Shown one piece after another: positions 7,903-16,079 of a stretch of 64,000 bases of DNA. This DNA comes from Leptofilum sp041748655 (GTDB taxonomy: Bacteria > Chloroflexota > Anaerolineae > Promineifilales > Promineifilaceae), in assembly GCA_041748655.1 (NCBI GenBank), contig JBGTCV010000115.1, forward strand, positions 1-64,000. The letters run 5' to 3'. The position numbers were made by a program, and so were the translations under genes. The notes under the pieces were generated by a model. That model was not told the origin of the DNA. It searched no databases and saw only the letters and a list, made by a program, of their open reading frames with translations. Numbering within the stretch: position 1 is the first letter of the stretch; each line of letters starts with the position of its first letter.

Positions 7903-8607
7903 GTGTCAGATACTCAATACCAGCTCACTGTTCGCAAAGGTCCCAAAGTTGGCGAAACGTTTTTATTAGAAACCTATTCTCTCACCATTGGGCGCGACCC
8001 CGTGTCTGATGTCGTGCTGAATGATCCTGAAGTATCGCGGCAGCACGCCCGCTTCACGCAAACTGAAACTGGCTACCAGGTTCAAGATTTAGGCAGCACC
8101 AACGGCACCTTTGTCAACGGGCAGCGGCTGGAATCTGAACCGATGGCTTTACAGCCTGGCTTTACGGTTAGCATGGGCAGCGGCGTCACGCTGCTGTATG
8201 AAGCTATGCCAACCAGGAATTCCATGGACGCCACGATGCTTGACCAAAGCGGGTTGGGCACTCTGTTGCAAAGGGATAGTGGATTGGATGCGGTGGATGA
8301 GGATTTGGAAACGGCCGTACCCGACCTGCCCCGCTTCGACGCCGAACCCGAAATACCCTCCGATTGGGAACCCGATCCCGCCCCACCGTTCACGCCTGCC
8401 CCACCGCCCCCACCACCTGCGGCAAGACCAACCGCCGCTCCCCCCCTGGTACCTACCAGCAACCACGCCGAATCCGCCCAGAACAAACGGCGCAACGCCA
8501 TTATCGCCGCCGTTATCATCCTGATTTTGCTCTGCTGTTGTGGCCTTTTGGCCTATATGTGGTTCATTGGCGGCGATTTGCTGTTGGACGCCCTAGAGTT
8601 ATTCTAA
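7903..8607 (+). CDS. FHA-domain membrane-anchored protein
   Basis: This 234-residue protein has an N-terminal forkhead-associated phosphothreonine-binding domain (GRD at 30-32, SRQHARF at 45-51, GSTNGTFVNG at 64-73). A Pro/Ala-rich linker (about 145-185) and one C-terminal membrane helix (IIAAVIILILLCCCGLLAYM) follow. It likely docks a Ser/Thr-phosphorylated partner at the cytoplasmic membrane face. I chose GTG 7903: AAGGA (7891-7895) is 7 bp upstream and the domain starts at once. The spacer and start codon are formed by an ACGGCCGT palindrome. No kinase gene lies in the window. Confidence 0.88.
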   Translation: MSDTQYQLTVRKGPKVGETFLLETYSLTIGRDPVSDVVLNDPEVSRQHARFTQTETGYQVQDLGSTNGTFVNGQRLESEPMALQPGFTVSMGSGVTLLYEAMPTRNSMDATMLDQSGLGTLLQRDSGLDAVDEDLETAVPDLPRFDAEPEIPSDWEPDPAPPFTPAPPPPPPAARPTAAPPLVPTSNHAESAQNKRRNAIIAAVIILILLCCCGLLAYMWFIGGDLLLDALELF

Positions 8608-8611
8608 AACA

Positions 8612-8644
8612 AACAGCCCGATGCTGATTTTGCATCGGGCTGTT
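8612..8644. terminator. Hairpin between convergent genes
   Basis: AACAGCCCGATGC and GCATCGGGCTGTT form a perfect 13-bp stem with a 7-nt loop, directly after the FHA gene and before the convergent DUF1232 gene. T-richness on either side is weak, so it may act as a bidirectional terminator or a stabilising 3' hairpin. Confidence 0.75.
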
Positions 8645-8676
8645 CAATTTAGCATTTTTATGCCTAAAAGATCAGG

Positions 8677-9090
8677 TTATGCCTGATCTTTTTCTTTGCG
8701 GGGCAGATCCGGCTGGGGATCAATGATAATCTTCTCATTCACCCCATCTTCTGGATAAAAACCATCGGCCGTGCGAATCTGAGCCATATAGCGGGCCACC
8801 ACCTGCGGCGGGGCCAGCTCAATAAACACTTTAGAACTCACCAGCAGCGCCGTCAAATCATCTAGCTGACCTAAACCGAGAAAAAAATCAGGCACAAGGT
8901 CAACCGGCCAGAGGAAGTAGATAACGGCGGCAAACGGCACAAGCTTTAAATAAAACGGCACAGCTGGGTCACGCAGCAAATAGTAAACCAGGCGGGCCTG
9001 CTGCCATACTTCACGGAAAAATCCAGGGTCCTTACGCTTTGCAGCAATTGTTTCTATATTCATCAAGGGTTTATTTTCCTTTTCATCCAT
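8677..9090 (-). CDS. DUF1232 (YkvA-like) membrane protein
   Basis: This 137-residue protein carries the DUF1232 signature: a helix-rich YYLLRDPAVPFYLKLVPFAA, then VIYFLWPVDLVPDFF and LGQLDDLTALLV. The function of the family is unknown. It is a small protein with one or two membrane helices, often seen alone. The C-terminal 35 residues are acidic and polar. AGGAT precedes the start. It converges on the FHA gene. Confidence 0.88.
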   Translation of the reverse strand: MDEKENKPLMNIETIAAKRKDPGFFREVWQQARLVYYLLRDPAVPFYLKLVPFAAVIYFLWPVDLVPDFFLGLGQLDDLTALLVSSKVFIELAPPQVVARYMAQIRTADGFYPEDGVNEKIIIDPQPDLPRKEKDQA

Positions 9091-9227
9091 AAAATCATCC
9101 TTACTGACTATTCAACCAAATCGCTTTGCAACTCATTATGGCTGGGCTATGAAACGCCGCACCAATTGGTCATAAGCCATTCATCGGTACGCTTTAAGAG
9201 GGAAAAGGTTGCACCCGGCAGTTCAGC

Positions 9228-10520
9228 TTACTCCTGGCTGCGCACATAATCTGCCATTTTGGGCAGGATTGGCCCAATATCATACGGTCCCCACTGGGCC
9301 ACTGGGCCAGCCGTAAAAACGGTAAAACCCAGTACATAATTATCTTGTCGTGTCCCGGCATCATACCAGGCCAGCTGGTTAATAAACGCCTCGTCACCAG
9401 TGCTTCCCCAACCCTGCGCCACCGCATACGCCTGAAAATCTGCCCAGCCTTTCCCCGGCGGGCCCGGTCTGTTGCCCAAAATGCCATCGATACCCGCCTC
9501 TGTGATTACCAGGGGAATGACCAAGCCACGCGGAATGAGTAGTTCTTCATAATACCAGCGGTAACGGAAGGTGAGCGTGCCGCGATCATCATGGTAGGGA
9601 TAGCCGGGCAAGGCGCTGCCGTAGCCAAAGGTCATTACCGGGGCGCTGTATTCGTGAAGGGTTAGAATGCCGCCATATTGCATGGCTGTTTCGATGGCTG
9701 GAATAAACAGGGCAAACTCATCCATCTCTGGCACGCCAGTAGAAAAGCCGCCGATGGCCGCCCGGAAGCCGTACCGGGCCAATTCGCGCACCCGTTCTTG
9801 CTCAAAACGAGCGTACCAGGCCATCCGGTCTAGCCCAGGGTCTGGCTCATTCCAGCCTTCCCAAAAGTCTACGGCCGGATTCAGTTGATATTCGCGCAGC
9901 TGCGTTTGAACAAAGCGGCGAGCCGCCTCTTCCGGGTTTCCGCCGTAATCTTGATTCTCGAAATTTCGGCGGCCAACAATAATCGTATTCGGTGAGACTT
10001 GCTTTACTTCGGCCAGATAGCCAAAATCATCCACCCCTTTAATGACAGCTGGCCGCGCCTGACGGACAAAGGTCATAATACGCGGATCGTTGTTGAAGAT
10101 GACATGAATGCTGAGCTTGCTCCGGTTTGGGTCCCCCTGCAAATAAGGGGGTAACGGGTTCGTTCCGCCAATAGGTGGTGCCGGTGGAATAGATGTGGGG
10201 GGCGGAGTATAGGTTGGTGTAGGCGTGCGGGTTGGCGTAGGCGTGCGGCTGGGGAAAATAGGCGTACTGCTGGGAGTCAAGGTGGGCCTGAGTGGTGAAT
10301 TGTCGCCAAAGTTCAGGCTGGGATCAATAGTAGCGCCAGGTGGTGGTGGGGTAAAGGTGGGCGGCACGGCAAAGGCCAGGGATTCTTCTACGGTTTGGGG
10401 CAGCGAAATGGGGGCGGCGAGGGTCGGCAGCAAAGGCAGCTGCTCGACACAGGCAGCCTGGGTAAGCAACAAAAAGAAACAGCACAAAATCAGGAATTTG
10501 CCGGGTTTGGTTGTATGCAT
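9228..10520 (-). CDS. Glycoside hydrolase-fold (clan GH-A-like) lipoprotein
   Basis: This 430-residue lipoprotein has a signal peptide ending LTQAAC (Cys24), a Pro/Thr/Ser-rich wall-spanning linker to about residue 125 and a TIM-barrel-like catalytic part. Glu215 in FWEGWNEPDPG and Glu331 in PLVITEAGID are placed like the acid/base and nucleophile of clan GH-A glycosidases. The intervening LTLHEYSAP also fits. Substrate and GH family cannot be named from sequence alone. The repeated TPTPTRTPTPTYTPPP linker is typical of surface-exposed proteins in this lineage. The gene is monocistronic. Confidence 0.8.
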   Translation of the reverse strand: MHTTKPGKFLILCCFFLLLTQAACVEQLPLLPTLAAPISLPQTVEESLAFAVPPTFTPPPPGATIDPSLNFGDNSPLRPTLTPSSTPIFPSRTPTPTRTPTPTYTPPPTSIPPAPPIGGTNPLPPYLQGDPNRSKLSIHVIFNNDPRIMTFVRQARPAVIKGVDDFGYLAEVKQVSPNTIIVGRRNFENQDYGGNPEEAARRFVQTQLREYQLNPAVDFWEGWNEPDPGLDRMAWYARFEQERVRELARYGFRAAIGGFSTGVPEMDEFALFIPAIETAMQYGGILTLHEYSAPVMTFGYGSALPGYPYHDDRGTLTFRYRWYYEELLIPRGLVIPLVITEAGIDGILGNRPGPPGKGWADFQAYAVAQGWGSTGDEAFINQLAWYDAGTRQDNYVLGFTVFTAGPVAQWGPYDIGPILPKMADYVRSQE

Positions 10521-10631
10521 GAAGGGTATGATACCACTCGTTTTTGGTTTATGTCAACATTAGGGATTGGTGGATTTGAAAACGGCCGTTCTTGCACCAA
10601 CCCCGCTGAATGTTACAATTTCGGCAATCTA

Positions 10632-10648
10632 TTGGTCAACCAGACCAA
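10632..10648. promoter_or_regulatory. Short inverted repeat upstream of the TM-EAD gene
   Basis: TTGGTC and GACCAA, separated by AACCA, lie about 16 bp before the start codon, next to the ribosome site GAGGAAAAG. It could be a small operator or a 5'-end hairpin. The arms are only 6 bp, so chance is possible. Confidence 0.3.
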
Positions 10649-10664
10649 ACTGTAGAGGAAAAGA

Positions 10665-11519
10665 ATGCTCATTTTGTTGATACTTAAATTTGTGGTGATG
10701 GCTGCGTTTTTGTTTATGTTTTGGCGACGGCCGTCTGTAACCTGGGGTGTCGGGCTGCTAACGGTGACAACGGCCGTTTTGCTAGACACCTTTCTGGGCA
10801 CCTTCAACCGGGATGATGTGCTGGAGCAGTTTGGCTTCTTTTACTTCATTGTGGTGGGTCTGCTCATTGGCGGCGCAGCGTTTTGGCTGGTGAATCTGGT
10901 TTGGCCGGGCGGGCTGCCGCTGCGGCGAAATGGAGGTGAAACGGCCGTTGCCGATTCTGCGATTGCCCCGCCCATCAGCAACCGCACCCATGCTGCGGAA
11001 GGCAGCGCCCAGTTTAGCCCCGGCACCGATGAGCACGGCACCGCCTTTGACCGCCAGATGATTTATGAGGAGATGCGCGACCGGCTGGGGCGTGAAGATA
11101 TACTGGATGTCATGTTCGACCTGGGCATTCGCGAAAATGAGGTGATGAATTTGCAGCAGGATATGCATCAGCTCATCATCAACGTGATGGACCTGACGGC
11201 CGAACGGGGGCAAACAGGATCGCTGGCTTTGTCTGTGGAACGCATCCTCACCCCACTACCACCAGAAAGCTTGCCCCGTCTGGAAAAAATCTCGCTGGAA
11301 TCACCTCCAACCATTTTGCGCCACTACCTGCTGGCTCATTACGACCTGGAAAAGCTGCGGAAAACGGCCGTTTCCCTCGGCGTCGATTGGGAACAGCTTA
11401 CCGTTACCAGCAAAAAATCCAAAGTGCGAGATCTGCTGCAATACCTTTACCGGCGCAACCGCATTGATGAATTAATTGATCTGATGCAGGCCAACGCTGC
11501 ACCAGCGAAAGATAGTTAG
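10665..11519 (+). CDS. Membrane protein with two death-like effector-associated (EAD-type) modules
   Basis: This 284-residue protein starts with three membrane helices (about 2-20, 26-44, 56-80). After a variable linker come two helical modules. The first, about 132-190, includes REDILDVMFDLGIRENEV and ALSVERILTPLP. The second, about 215-273, has the pattern LLAHYDLEKLRKTAVSLGVD...KVRDLLQYLYRRNRIDELI. The second matches by eye the hydrophobic pattern of bacterial effector-associated domains of the Death-like superfamily, adaptors in NTPase-, CHAT- or TIR-type conflict systems. The membrane location suggests a receptor-side adaptor. It is translationally linked (2-bp gap) to the next gene. The family name is an inference. 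Confidence 0.6.
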   Translation: MLILLILKFVVMAAFLFMFWRRPSVTWGVGLLTVTTAVLLDTFLGTFNRDDVLEQFGFFYFIVVGLLIGGAAFWLVNLVWPGGLPLRRNGGETAVADSAIAPPISNRTHAAEGSAQFSPGTDEHGTAFDRQMIYEEMRDRLGREDILDVMFDLGIRENEVMNLQQDMHQLIINVMDLTAERGQTGSLALSVERILTPLPPESLPRLEKISLESPPTILRHYLLAHYDLEKLRKTAVSLGVDWEQLTVTSKKSKVRDLLQYLYRRNRIDELIDLMQANAAPAKDS

Positions 11520-11521
11520 TT

Positions 11522-12289
11522 ATGTTTCAACCAAAAGGGTGGCTGATTTTTACCGGAGTTTTAGTGTGGCTGATTTTGGGGTTGGGAACGGCCGTTGCCC
11601 AAACAAACGACACCCTCACCCTCAGCCTGAGCCGAGATTTTGGCGCAGGGTTCGGCAGCAGCATTCAGGGCACCTTCTCCTTCCGTGCCTCCGGACCAGA
11701 CAATTTGGTCCGCGTTATCTTTTACATTGATGATCAGATCGTCGGGGAAGACAGCGAAGCGCCGTTTCGGCTCCAGTTCAAAACAGAGAATTACCCGCTG
11801 GGCGTCCATACCCTCCACGCCGTTGGCATCACCGAAGACGGGCGCGAACTTACCTCCAACAGCATCAGCCGCAACTTTATTTCTGGCAGCAGCGCCAACC
11901 GGGCGGTTTTTTGGCTGATCGTGCCCATCATTCTGCTTTCCTTGGGCGGCCTGCTCTTTAGCTCGTGGATTGCCAACAGAGGGCAAAAAAACCACGGCAA
12001 CCCTACCCTCGCCGCCATCAATGGACCGGCAGGCGGCACCATTTGCCCCAAATGCAGCAAGCCATTTGCCCGACACATTTGGGGCATCAACCTGATTATG
12101 AGCAAATATGATCGCTGTCCCCGCTGCGGCAAGTGGAGCCTGGTGCGTGCGCTGCCATTGGACGTGTTGGAAACGGCCGTTATCGCCATGCAGCAAGCCG
12201 AAAACGCCGAAAATCCAACCGAGCCCAACAACATAGAAGACGAAACCAGCTGGCACAAGCGGCTAGATGACTCCAAATTCAACAGCTAA
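11522..12289 (+). CDS. Membrane protein with exported Ig-like domain and cytoplasmic zinc ribbon
   Basis: This 255-residue protein has an N-terminal signal or anchor segment (WLIFTGVLVWLILGLGTAVA) and an exported beta-rich domain of Ig-like character (IQGTFSFRASGPDNLVRVIF...IDDQIVGEDSEAPF). A second membrane helix follows (AVFWLIVPIILLSLGGLLFS, about 128-147), then a cytoplasmic tail with CPKC and CPRC, a likely zinc ribbon. It starts 2 bp after the preceding stop, so the two are almost certainly co-expressed. The topology suggests an external sensor wired through the membrane to an internal metal-binding platform. No homologous family was recognised. Confidence 0.65.
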   Translation: MFQPKGWLIFTGVLVWLILGLGTAVAQTNDTLTLSLSRDFGAGFGSSIQGTFSFRASGPDNLVRVIFYIDDQIVGEDSEAPFRLQFKTENYPLGVHTLHAVGITEDGRELTSNSISRNFISGSSANRAVFWLIVPIILLSLGGLLFSSWIANRGQKNHGNPTLAAINGPAGGTICPKCSKPFARHIWGINLIMSKYDRCPRCGKWSLVRALPLDVLETAVIAMQQAENAENPTEPNNIEDETSWHKRLDDSKFNS

Positions 12290-12319
12290 CCCTGATTAAC
12301 GGACAAATCTCAGATTTCT

Positions 12320-12391
12320 ACCGCAGAAGGCGCGGAGGACGCGGAGATTTCTCCATTATTTTTCTCTGCGCTCTCCGCGTTCTCCGCGGTT
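12320..12391. repeat. GC/GA-rich inverted repeat downstream of the zinc-ribbon gene
   Basis: CGCGGAGGACGCGGAGA (12331-12347) pairs with TCTCCGCGTTCTCCGCG (12372-12388) around an AT-rich loop. The arms are made of a repeated GCGGAG word. It belongs to the self-complementary tandem-word spacers seen elsewhere in the window. Confidence 0.8.
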
Positions 12392-12400
12392 AAATAAGTT

Positions 12401-12576
12401 TTGTCAGTCAAACAGACAGCTAACCTATAACCTGTAGTTCTCCTGTCATAGGGTCAATCTCCCATTTATTTTCCTATGCAATTTTTGTATTATTAAAAGT
12501 GTAAGGTTTAAATGCTTTTTTAACTCGTTTTCCTCCTCCTTCTTGCTCCGGGCCCTTCCTCCCGGAGCTTTTTTTT
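12401..12576 (+). ncRNA. Possible small RNA ending in an intrinsic terminator
   Basis: The gap between the zinc-ribbon gene and the convergent proS has a weak promoter-like pair, TTGTCA (12401) and TATAAC (12426), and an inverted repeat CATAGG/CCTATG. A pyrimidine tract (CCTCCTCCTTCTT) complementary to ribosome-binding sites precedes a strong terminator. It could be a regulatory RNA, or simply the 3' UTR of the upstream gene. Confidence 0.25.
12545..12576 (+). terminator. Rho-independent terminator
   Basis: GCTCCGGG and CCCGGAGC form an 8-bp GC-rich stem with an 8-nt loop, followed by eight T residues. It ends plus-strand transcription ahead of the convergent proS gene. Confidence 0.9.
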
Positions 12577-12590
12577 GCCTACTTTTTTGT

Positions 12591-14144
12591 TCAAGAAGAT
12601 TCAGCCAGCCCGTTTGTCACGTAAGCCAGCAGATCGTCCAGGGGCACAACGGCCGTTTCCCCCCCAACTCTCGCCTTCACTTCCACCCCACCCTGAGCCA
12701 GAGAGCGTTGGCTCACCGTCAGGCGCAGCGGCAGCCCGATGAGGTCTGCATCCTTAAATTTGATGCCCGGCCGCTCATCTCGATCGTCGAACAACACGTC
12801 CACACCCGCCTGCTGCAACTGGGCGTAAAGGGATACGGCCGTTTCCTCACCACCCCCCAGCACCAGCAAATGCACCCGGTACGGAGCCACCGCCAGCGGC
12901 CAGGTCAGCCCGTTTTTGTCGTGGTGATGCTCCGCCAGGCAGGCCAACAGCCGCGTCACGCCAATGCCGTACGAGCCCATCACAATGGGTCTGGCCACAT
13001 CCTGTGCATCGATAAACATCGCACCCATCGTCTGGCTGTAGCGCGTGCCCAGCTTGAAGATATTGGCCGTCTCCACCGCCCGCGCCGTGCGCAGCGGCTG
13101 GCCGCAGTTGAGGCAGGCATCCCCGTCTTGCGCCGCGCTGATGTCTGCTACCTTGTCCACCGGCCCATTCCAGGCGGCCAAAGCCACGCCATCGTCTAAA
13201 ATCCAGCGTTCGGCCGTTTGCCCTGCCGTTGGGCGCAGCCGCTGGGCATGGAGCACGTGGCTGAGCTTGGTTTCGTTGAGGTGGGCATTAAGGGGCAAAA
13301 CGGCCGTAACCACACGCTCCACCCTTTCTTCACCAATCACCAGCTCCGCCACAAACTGCACCGTTGCCGTCTCACCCACATTTTCCGGCTTGCCAAACGC
13401 GGCTGGCTTACGGAACGTAGCTGGCTTAAGGAACGTAGCAACTTGCCGGTTGGCCTGATAGCCACAGCCGTCGCACAGCAGCAGCGTGTCCTCCCCAATT
13501 GGCGTCAGGTACATGAACTCATGGGCCAGCGTGCCGCCCATCATGCCCACGTCCGCCTCCACGGCCAGCACCGGCAGGCCACAGCGGGCAAAAATGCGGA
13601 AATAGGCGGCTAAATGCGCCTGGTAGCTGGCATCCAGCCCCGCCTCGTCGGCGTCCAGACTGTAGCTGTCTAGCATGGTAAATTCGCGGCTGCGGATCAG
13701 CCCAGCGCGAGGGCGCGGATCGTCCCGCCATTTGGTCTGGATATGGTAGGCCAGCTGCGGCAGCTGCCGGTAGGAGTGGATTTCTTGCCGGGCCAGCTCC
13801 GCCAGGGTTTCTTCGTGGGAAAGGGCGAGGGTGAGGGAACGGCCGTTTCTGTCCACCAGCCGCCCCAACTCCGCATCAATCTCATACCATCGACCAGATG
13901 CCTGCCACAGCGCCGCCGGATGCACCAGCGGCATCTTAATCTCCTGCCCGCCCAGTTTATCCATCTCCTGCCGCATAATTGCTTCCAGCTTTTGCAGCGT
14001 GCGCTGCCCCAAATGCAAATAGCTAAACACCCCTGCTGCCATCTGTCGCACAAACCCCGCCCGCAGCAGCAGCTGATGCCCCGCCACCTCAGACGCCGCC
14101 GGAGCCTCCCGCAGCGTCTCGTTCATCAATCGACTCATCTTCAT
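12591..14144 (-). CDS. proS: Prolyl-tRNA synthetase with reduced editing (INS) domain
   Basis: This is a class II, bacterial-type ProRS, charging tRNA-Pro. Motif 1 (MRQEMDKLGGQEIKMPLVHP), motif 2 (LIRSREFTMLDSYSL) and motif 3 (GSYGIGVTRLLACLAEHH) are present, as is the anticodon-binding C-terminus. The length is 517 residues against about 570 usual. The shortfall lies in the insertion domain between CDGCGYQANRQV and CLNCGQPLRT, where most of the YbaK-like fold after LNETKL is missing. A run of FRKPA-type repeats from an 18-bp tandem duplication sits at its start. Editing of Ala-tRNA-Pro is probably lost. ATG 14144 has AAGGA 9 bp upstream. Confidence 0.93.
   Translation of the reverse strand: MKMSRLMNETLREAPAASEVAGHQLLLRAGFVRQMAAGVFSYLHLGQRTLQKLEAIMRQEMDKLGGQEIKMPLVHPAALWQASGRWYEIDAELGRLVDRNGRSLTLALSHEETLAELARQEIHSYRQLPQLAYHIQTKWRDDPRPRAGLIRSREFTMLDSYSLDADEAGLDASYQAHLAAYFRIFARCGLPVLAVEADVGMMGGTLAHEFMYLTPIGEDTLLLCDGCGYQANRQVATFLKPATFRKPAAFGKPENVGETATVQFVAELVIGEERVERVVTAVLPLNAHLNETKLSHVLHAQRLRPTAGQTAERWILDDGVALAAWNGPVDKVADISAAQDGDACLNCGQPLRTARAVETANIFKLGTRYSQTMGAMFIDAQDVARPIVMGSYGIGVTRLLACLAEHHHDKNGLTWPLAVAPYRVHLLVLGGGEETAVSLYAQLQQAGVDVLFDDRDERPGIKFKDADLIGLPLRLTVSQRSLAQGGVEVKARVGGETAVVPLDDLLAYVTNGLAESS
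13402..13437. repeat. 18-bp tandem duplication inside proS
   Basis: Two copies of GCTGGCTTACGGAACGTA (second copy with one change) stand in tandem, with a degraded third unit before them. On the coding strand they give repeated F-R/L-K-P-A-T. They lie in the insertion domain of ProRS, where the fold is already eroded. Confidence 0.85.
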
Positions 14145-14160
14145 GATTTGAAATCCTTGG

Positions 14161-14216
14161 CCACACAGGGCACAGAGAAAAAAGAGAAATCTCAAAATTC
14201 TCTGTGTCCTCTGTGG
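14161..14216. repeat. Inverted repeat in the proS leader
   Basis: CCACACAGGGCACAGAGAA (14161-14179) pairs with TTCTCTGTGTCCTCTGTGG (14198-14216) with two mismatches. The arms are built from a CACAGAG word. It lies directly upstream of the proS ribosome site, so it would form a hairpin in the leader RNA. Confidence 0.8.
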
Positions 14217-14255
14217 CAAATAAAAATAGATCTATCGTCAGCGAACAACAAAAAA

Positions 14256-14280
14256 GCCCCGTGCCAGGCAGACACGGGGC
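14256..14280 (-). terminator. Rho-independent terminator after the nucleotidase gene
   Basis: GCCCCGTG and CACGGGGC form the stem with a 9-nt loop. On the minus strand six T residues follow. It lies between the nucleotidase gene and proS, both on the minus strand, and separates their transcripts. It could also act as an attenuator for proS. Confidence 0.88.
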
Positions 14281-14343
14281 GAAACGTTTTCACAATTGCA
14301 GATCAGTCGTTGGGTTAGATGAGTGATTTTATGCGCTGCATGC

Positions 14344-14406
14344 GTGACAAACGCCAGCCTCCCGCTGCCTGGCAACGGGGCTGGTAGGTACGGGAGCATT
14401 TGTCAC
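14344..14406. other. Structured intergenic element (composite hairpin)
   Basis: The outer arms GTGACAAA (14344-14351) and TTTGTCAC (14399-14406) are perfect. Inner arms CTCCCG (14359-14364) and CGGGAG (14391-14396) stack after an asymmetric internal loop, and further CCAGCC/GGCTGG pairing is possible. It lies in the 3' region of the nucleotidase transcript, upstream of its terminator. It may be a 3'-UTR RNA element, or a REP-type repeat. Confidence 0.5.
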
Positions 14407-14467
14407 AATCAGCCAGTCGTTCATCGTGGCGTAACGATACAAAAATGCGGGCCGCTTGTCAACCGGT

Positions 14468-15958
14468 TTACGGCATGGTCAATTCAGCAAAAGCGGCATC
14501 AAGGGGGCTTCCGGGCGAAGATTCCTGGGCCATAATCCAGTCAATGACCGGCTGACGCCAGTTGATCGCCGTGTTGTAGCCATCGGGATCGTAAACAGAC
14601 AGCAGGGCGTAATCATCCCCGCCGTCGTACATAAAGTCGTTCACCAGCACGGTGTAAAAAGCATCCGGCTCTAGCTCTTCGCCCGTTGCCTTCAGGTACC
14701 AACGGAAATTATCGTCGTACACGCCGCCAATGGCTGCTGAACTTTTCCCCAACATCACGGCCACCTGCTCACCCGTTAACCGCAGTTCCACAATGACATT
14801 GTCGAACGGCATCACACCCACCACATCGGCCAGTGCAATGTCGCCCGGCGGCAAATCGGCCCGCATCCCGCCCAAATTGGTGATAGCCACATCGGCCGTG
14901 GGATAGGCCCACAGCCATGCCTCGGTGATGAGCGACTGCATCCCCTGGCTGCGCCTCAGCAGCCCCTGCTGGCTGTAGCCAATGGTGCGATTCAGCTCAG
15001 CGTCGGCCTCTTCCTGCCAGCGCATTACAATCGACTCCACAACGGGATCGGCCGTACCGCCACTGTTGCTGCGCACGCCATATTCGGCCGAAATAACGGT
15101 ATCGCTAACGGTATCAAACTGCAAGGTGGCATGAGCATAACCGGCCAGGGCTGTGCCACCACCCAGCAGCACGGTGCTGTTAATCTCGCTGGCAAACAGC
15201 TCATTGCAGTGACCGCCCCCCAGCATATGCACGCCTAAATCGGCTACGTCTTGCACCAAAGTTTCAAGCTCAGCCCGGCAAATGTGCCCAGGCACCACAA
15301 TCAGCTCTGCCCCGGCGGCCCGGGCCTGGGGCACCACCTCGCGCAGCGCCGTTTCATAGTCGATGAAGTCGAACTCGGCTACGTTGACCGGGTTGGTGGT
15401 AGTGGGCGTGCGGGTAGTGGTGAGGCCAATAATGCCCACCTGAATCTCGTTGACAGTGACGATGGCAAACGGCCGTATCCCCAAATCCAGCGGCGGCGTG
15501 CCATCACCTTTATACCGTATGTTGGCGCTCAAAAAAGGAAAGTCCGATTCGGTGGCACGAGTTTGTAATATCTCCAGCCCAAAATCGAACTCATGGTTGC
15601 CCACGGCGGCGGCATCGTACCCCATCGCGTTCATTACTTCGGCCATGCTTTGCCCCTGGAACCAGGTGGAAATGGCAGGCCCGGTCCACATATCGCCACC
15701 GCTCAGCAACAAAAAGTTGCCATTTGGCTGGTATCCCTCCGCTGTGCGCCAAAGGCCCATCAGGTTGGCGGCATTGGCTCCCGGCTGTAAGCCTTCCATC
15801 CAACCATGCTCGTCGTTAGTGTACAGGATGGTGATTTCGCGGATACTATTTGTGGGGGAAACGGCCGTTTCACGGCAGCCCATCAACCATCCCCCACACA
15901 AAACCAGCAAGCTCACTAAGAATACCTTCTGGCCAAACCAAAATTTACGCGCCATCAT
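14468..15958 (-). CDS. 5'-nucleotidase/UshA-like metallophosphatase lipoprotein
   Basis: This 496-residue exported enzyme has a lipoprotein signal (LVLCGGWLMGC, Cys28). The metal-binding motifs ILYTNDEHGW, LLSGGDMW and AVGNHEFDFG of the two-metal phosphoesterase domain are present. The C-terminal 5'-nucleotidase domain (TNLGGMRADLPPGDI, GVMPFDNVIVELRLTGEQV) binds the nucleotide base. It should release phosphate from nucleotides or UDP-sugars outside the cell. Immediately after the lipid Cys is R-E-T-A-V-S, encoded by an ACGGCCGT palindrome in a region that tolerates insertion. Confidence 0.92.
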   Translation of the reverse strand: MMARKFWFGQKVFLVSLLVLCGGWLMGCRETAVSPTNSIREITILYTNDEHGWMEGLQPGANAANLMGLWRTAEGYQPNGNFLLLSGGDMWTGPAISTWFQGQSMAEVMNAMGYDAAAVGNHEFDFGLEILQTRATESDFPFLSANIRYKGDGTPPLDLGIRPFAIVTVNEIQVGIIGLTTTRTPTTTNPVNVAEFDFIDYETALREVVPQARAAGAELIVVPGHICRAELETLVQDVADLGVHMLGGGHCNELFASEINSTVLLGGGTALAGYAHATLQFDTVSDTVISAEYGVRSNSGGTADPVVESIVMRWQEEADAELNRTIGYSQQGLLRRSQGMQSLITEAWLWAYPTADVAITNLGGMRADLPPGDIALADVVGVMPFDNVIVELRLTGEQVAVMLGKSSAAIGGVYDDNFRWYLKATGEELEPDAFYTVLVNDFMYDGGDDYALLSVYDPDGYNTAINWRQPVIDWIMAQESSPGSPLDAAFAELTMP

Positions 15959-16045
15959 TCCCTCACTATTTTGATACGGATCTGCCTACGAATAGTACAA
16001 AAGCCCTAAAAGCGCTAAATACGCAAAATTTATATGATTTCTTTA

Positions 16046-16073
16046 TAGACAAATATCTAACACAAACTATTAT
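16046..16073 (+). promoter_or_regulatory. Promoter of the candidate structured RNA
   Basis: TAGACA (16046-16051) and TATTAT (16068-16073) are separated by 16 bp. Each differs from the sigma-70 consensus at one position. The predicted start is near 16080. Confidence 0.55.
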
Positions 16074-16079
16074 ATACCA

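Noticed and set aside
14220..14467. T-box leader for proS
   Set aside because: No T-box sequence or specifier loop could be identified; the terminator fits the end of the nucleotidase transcript.
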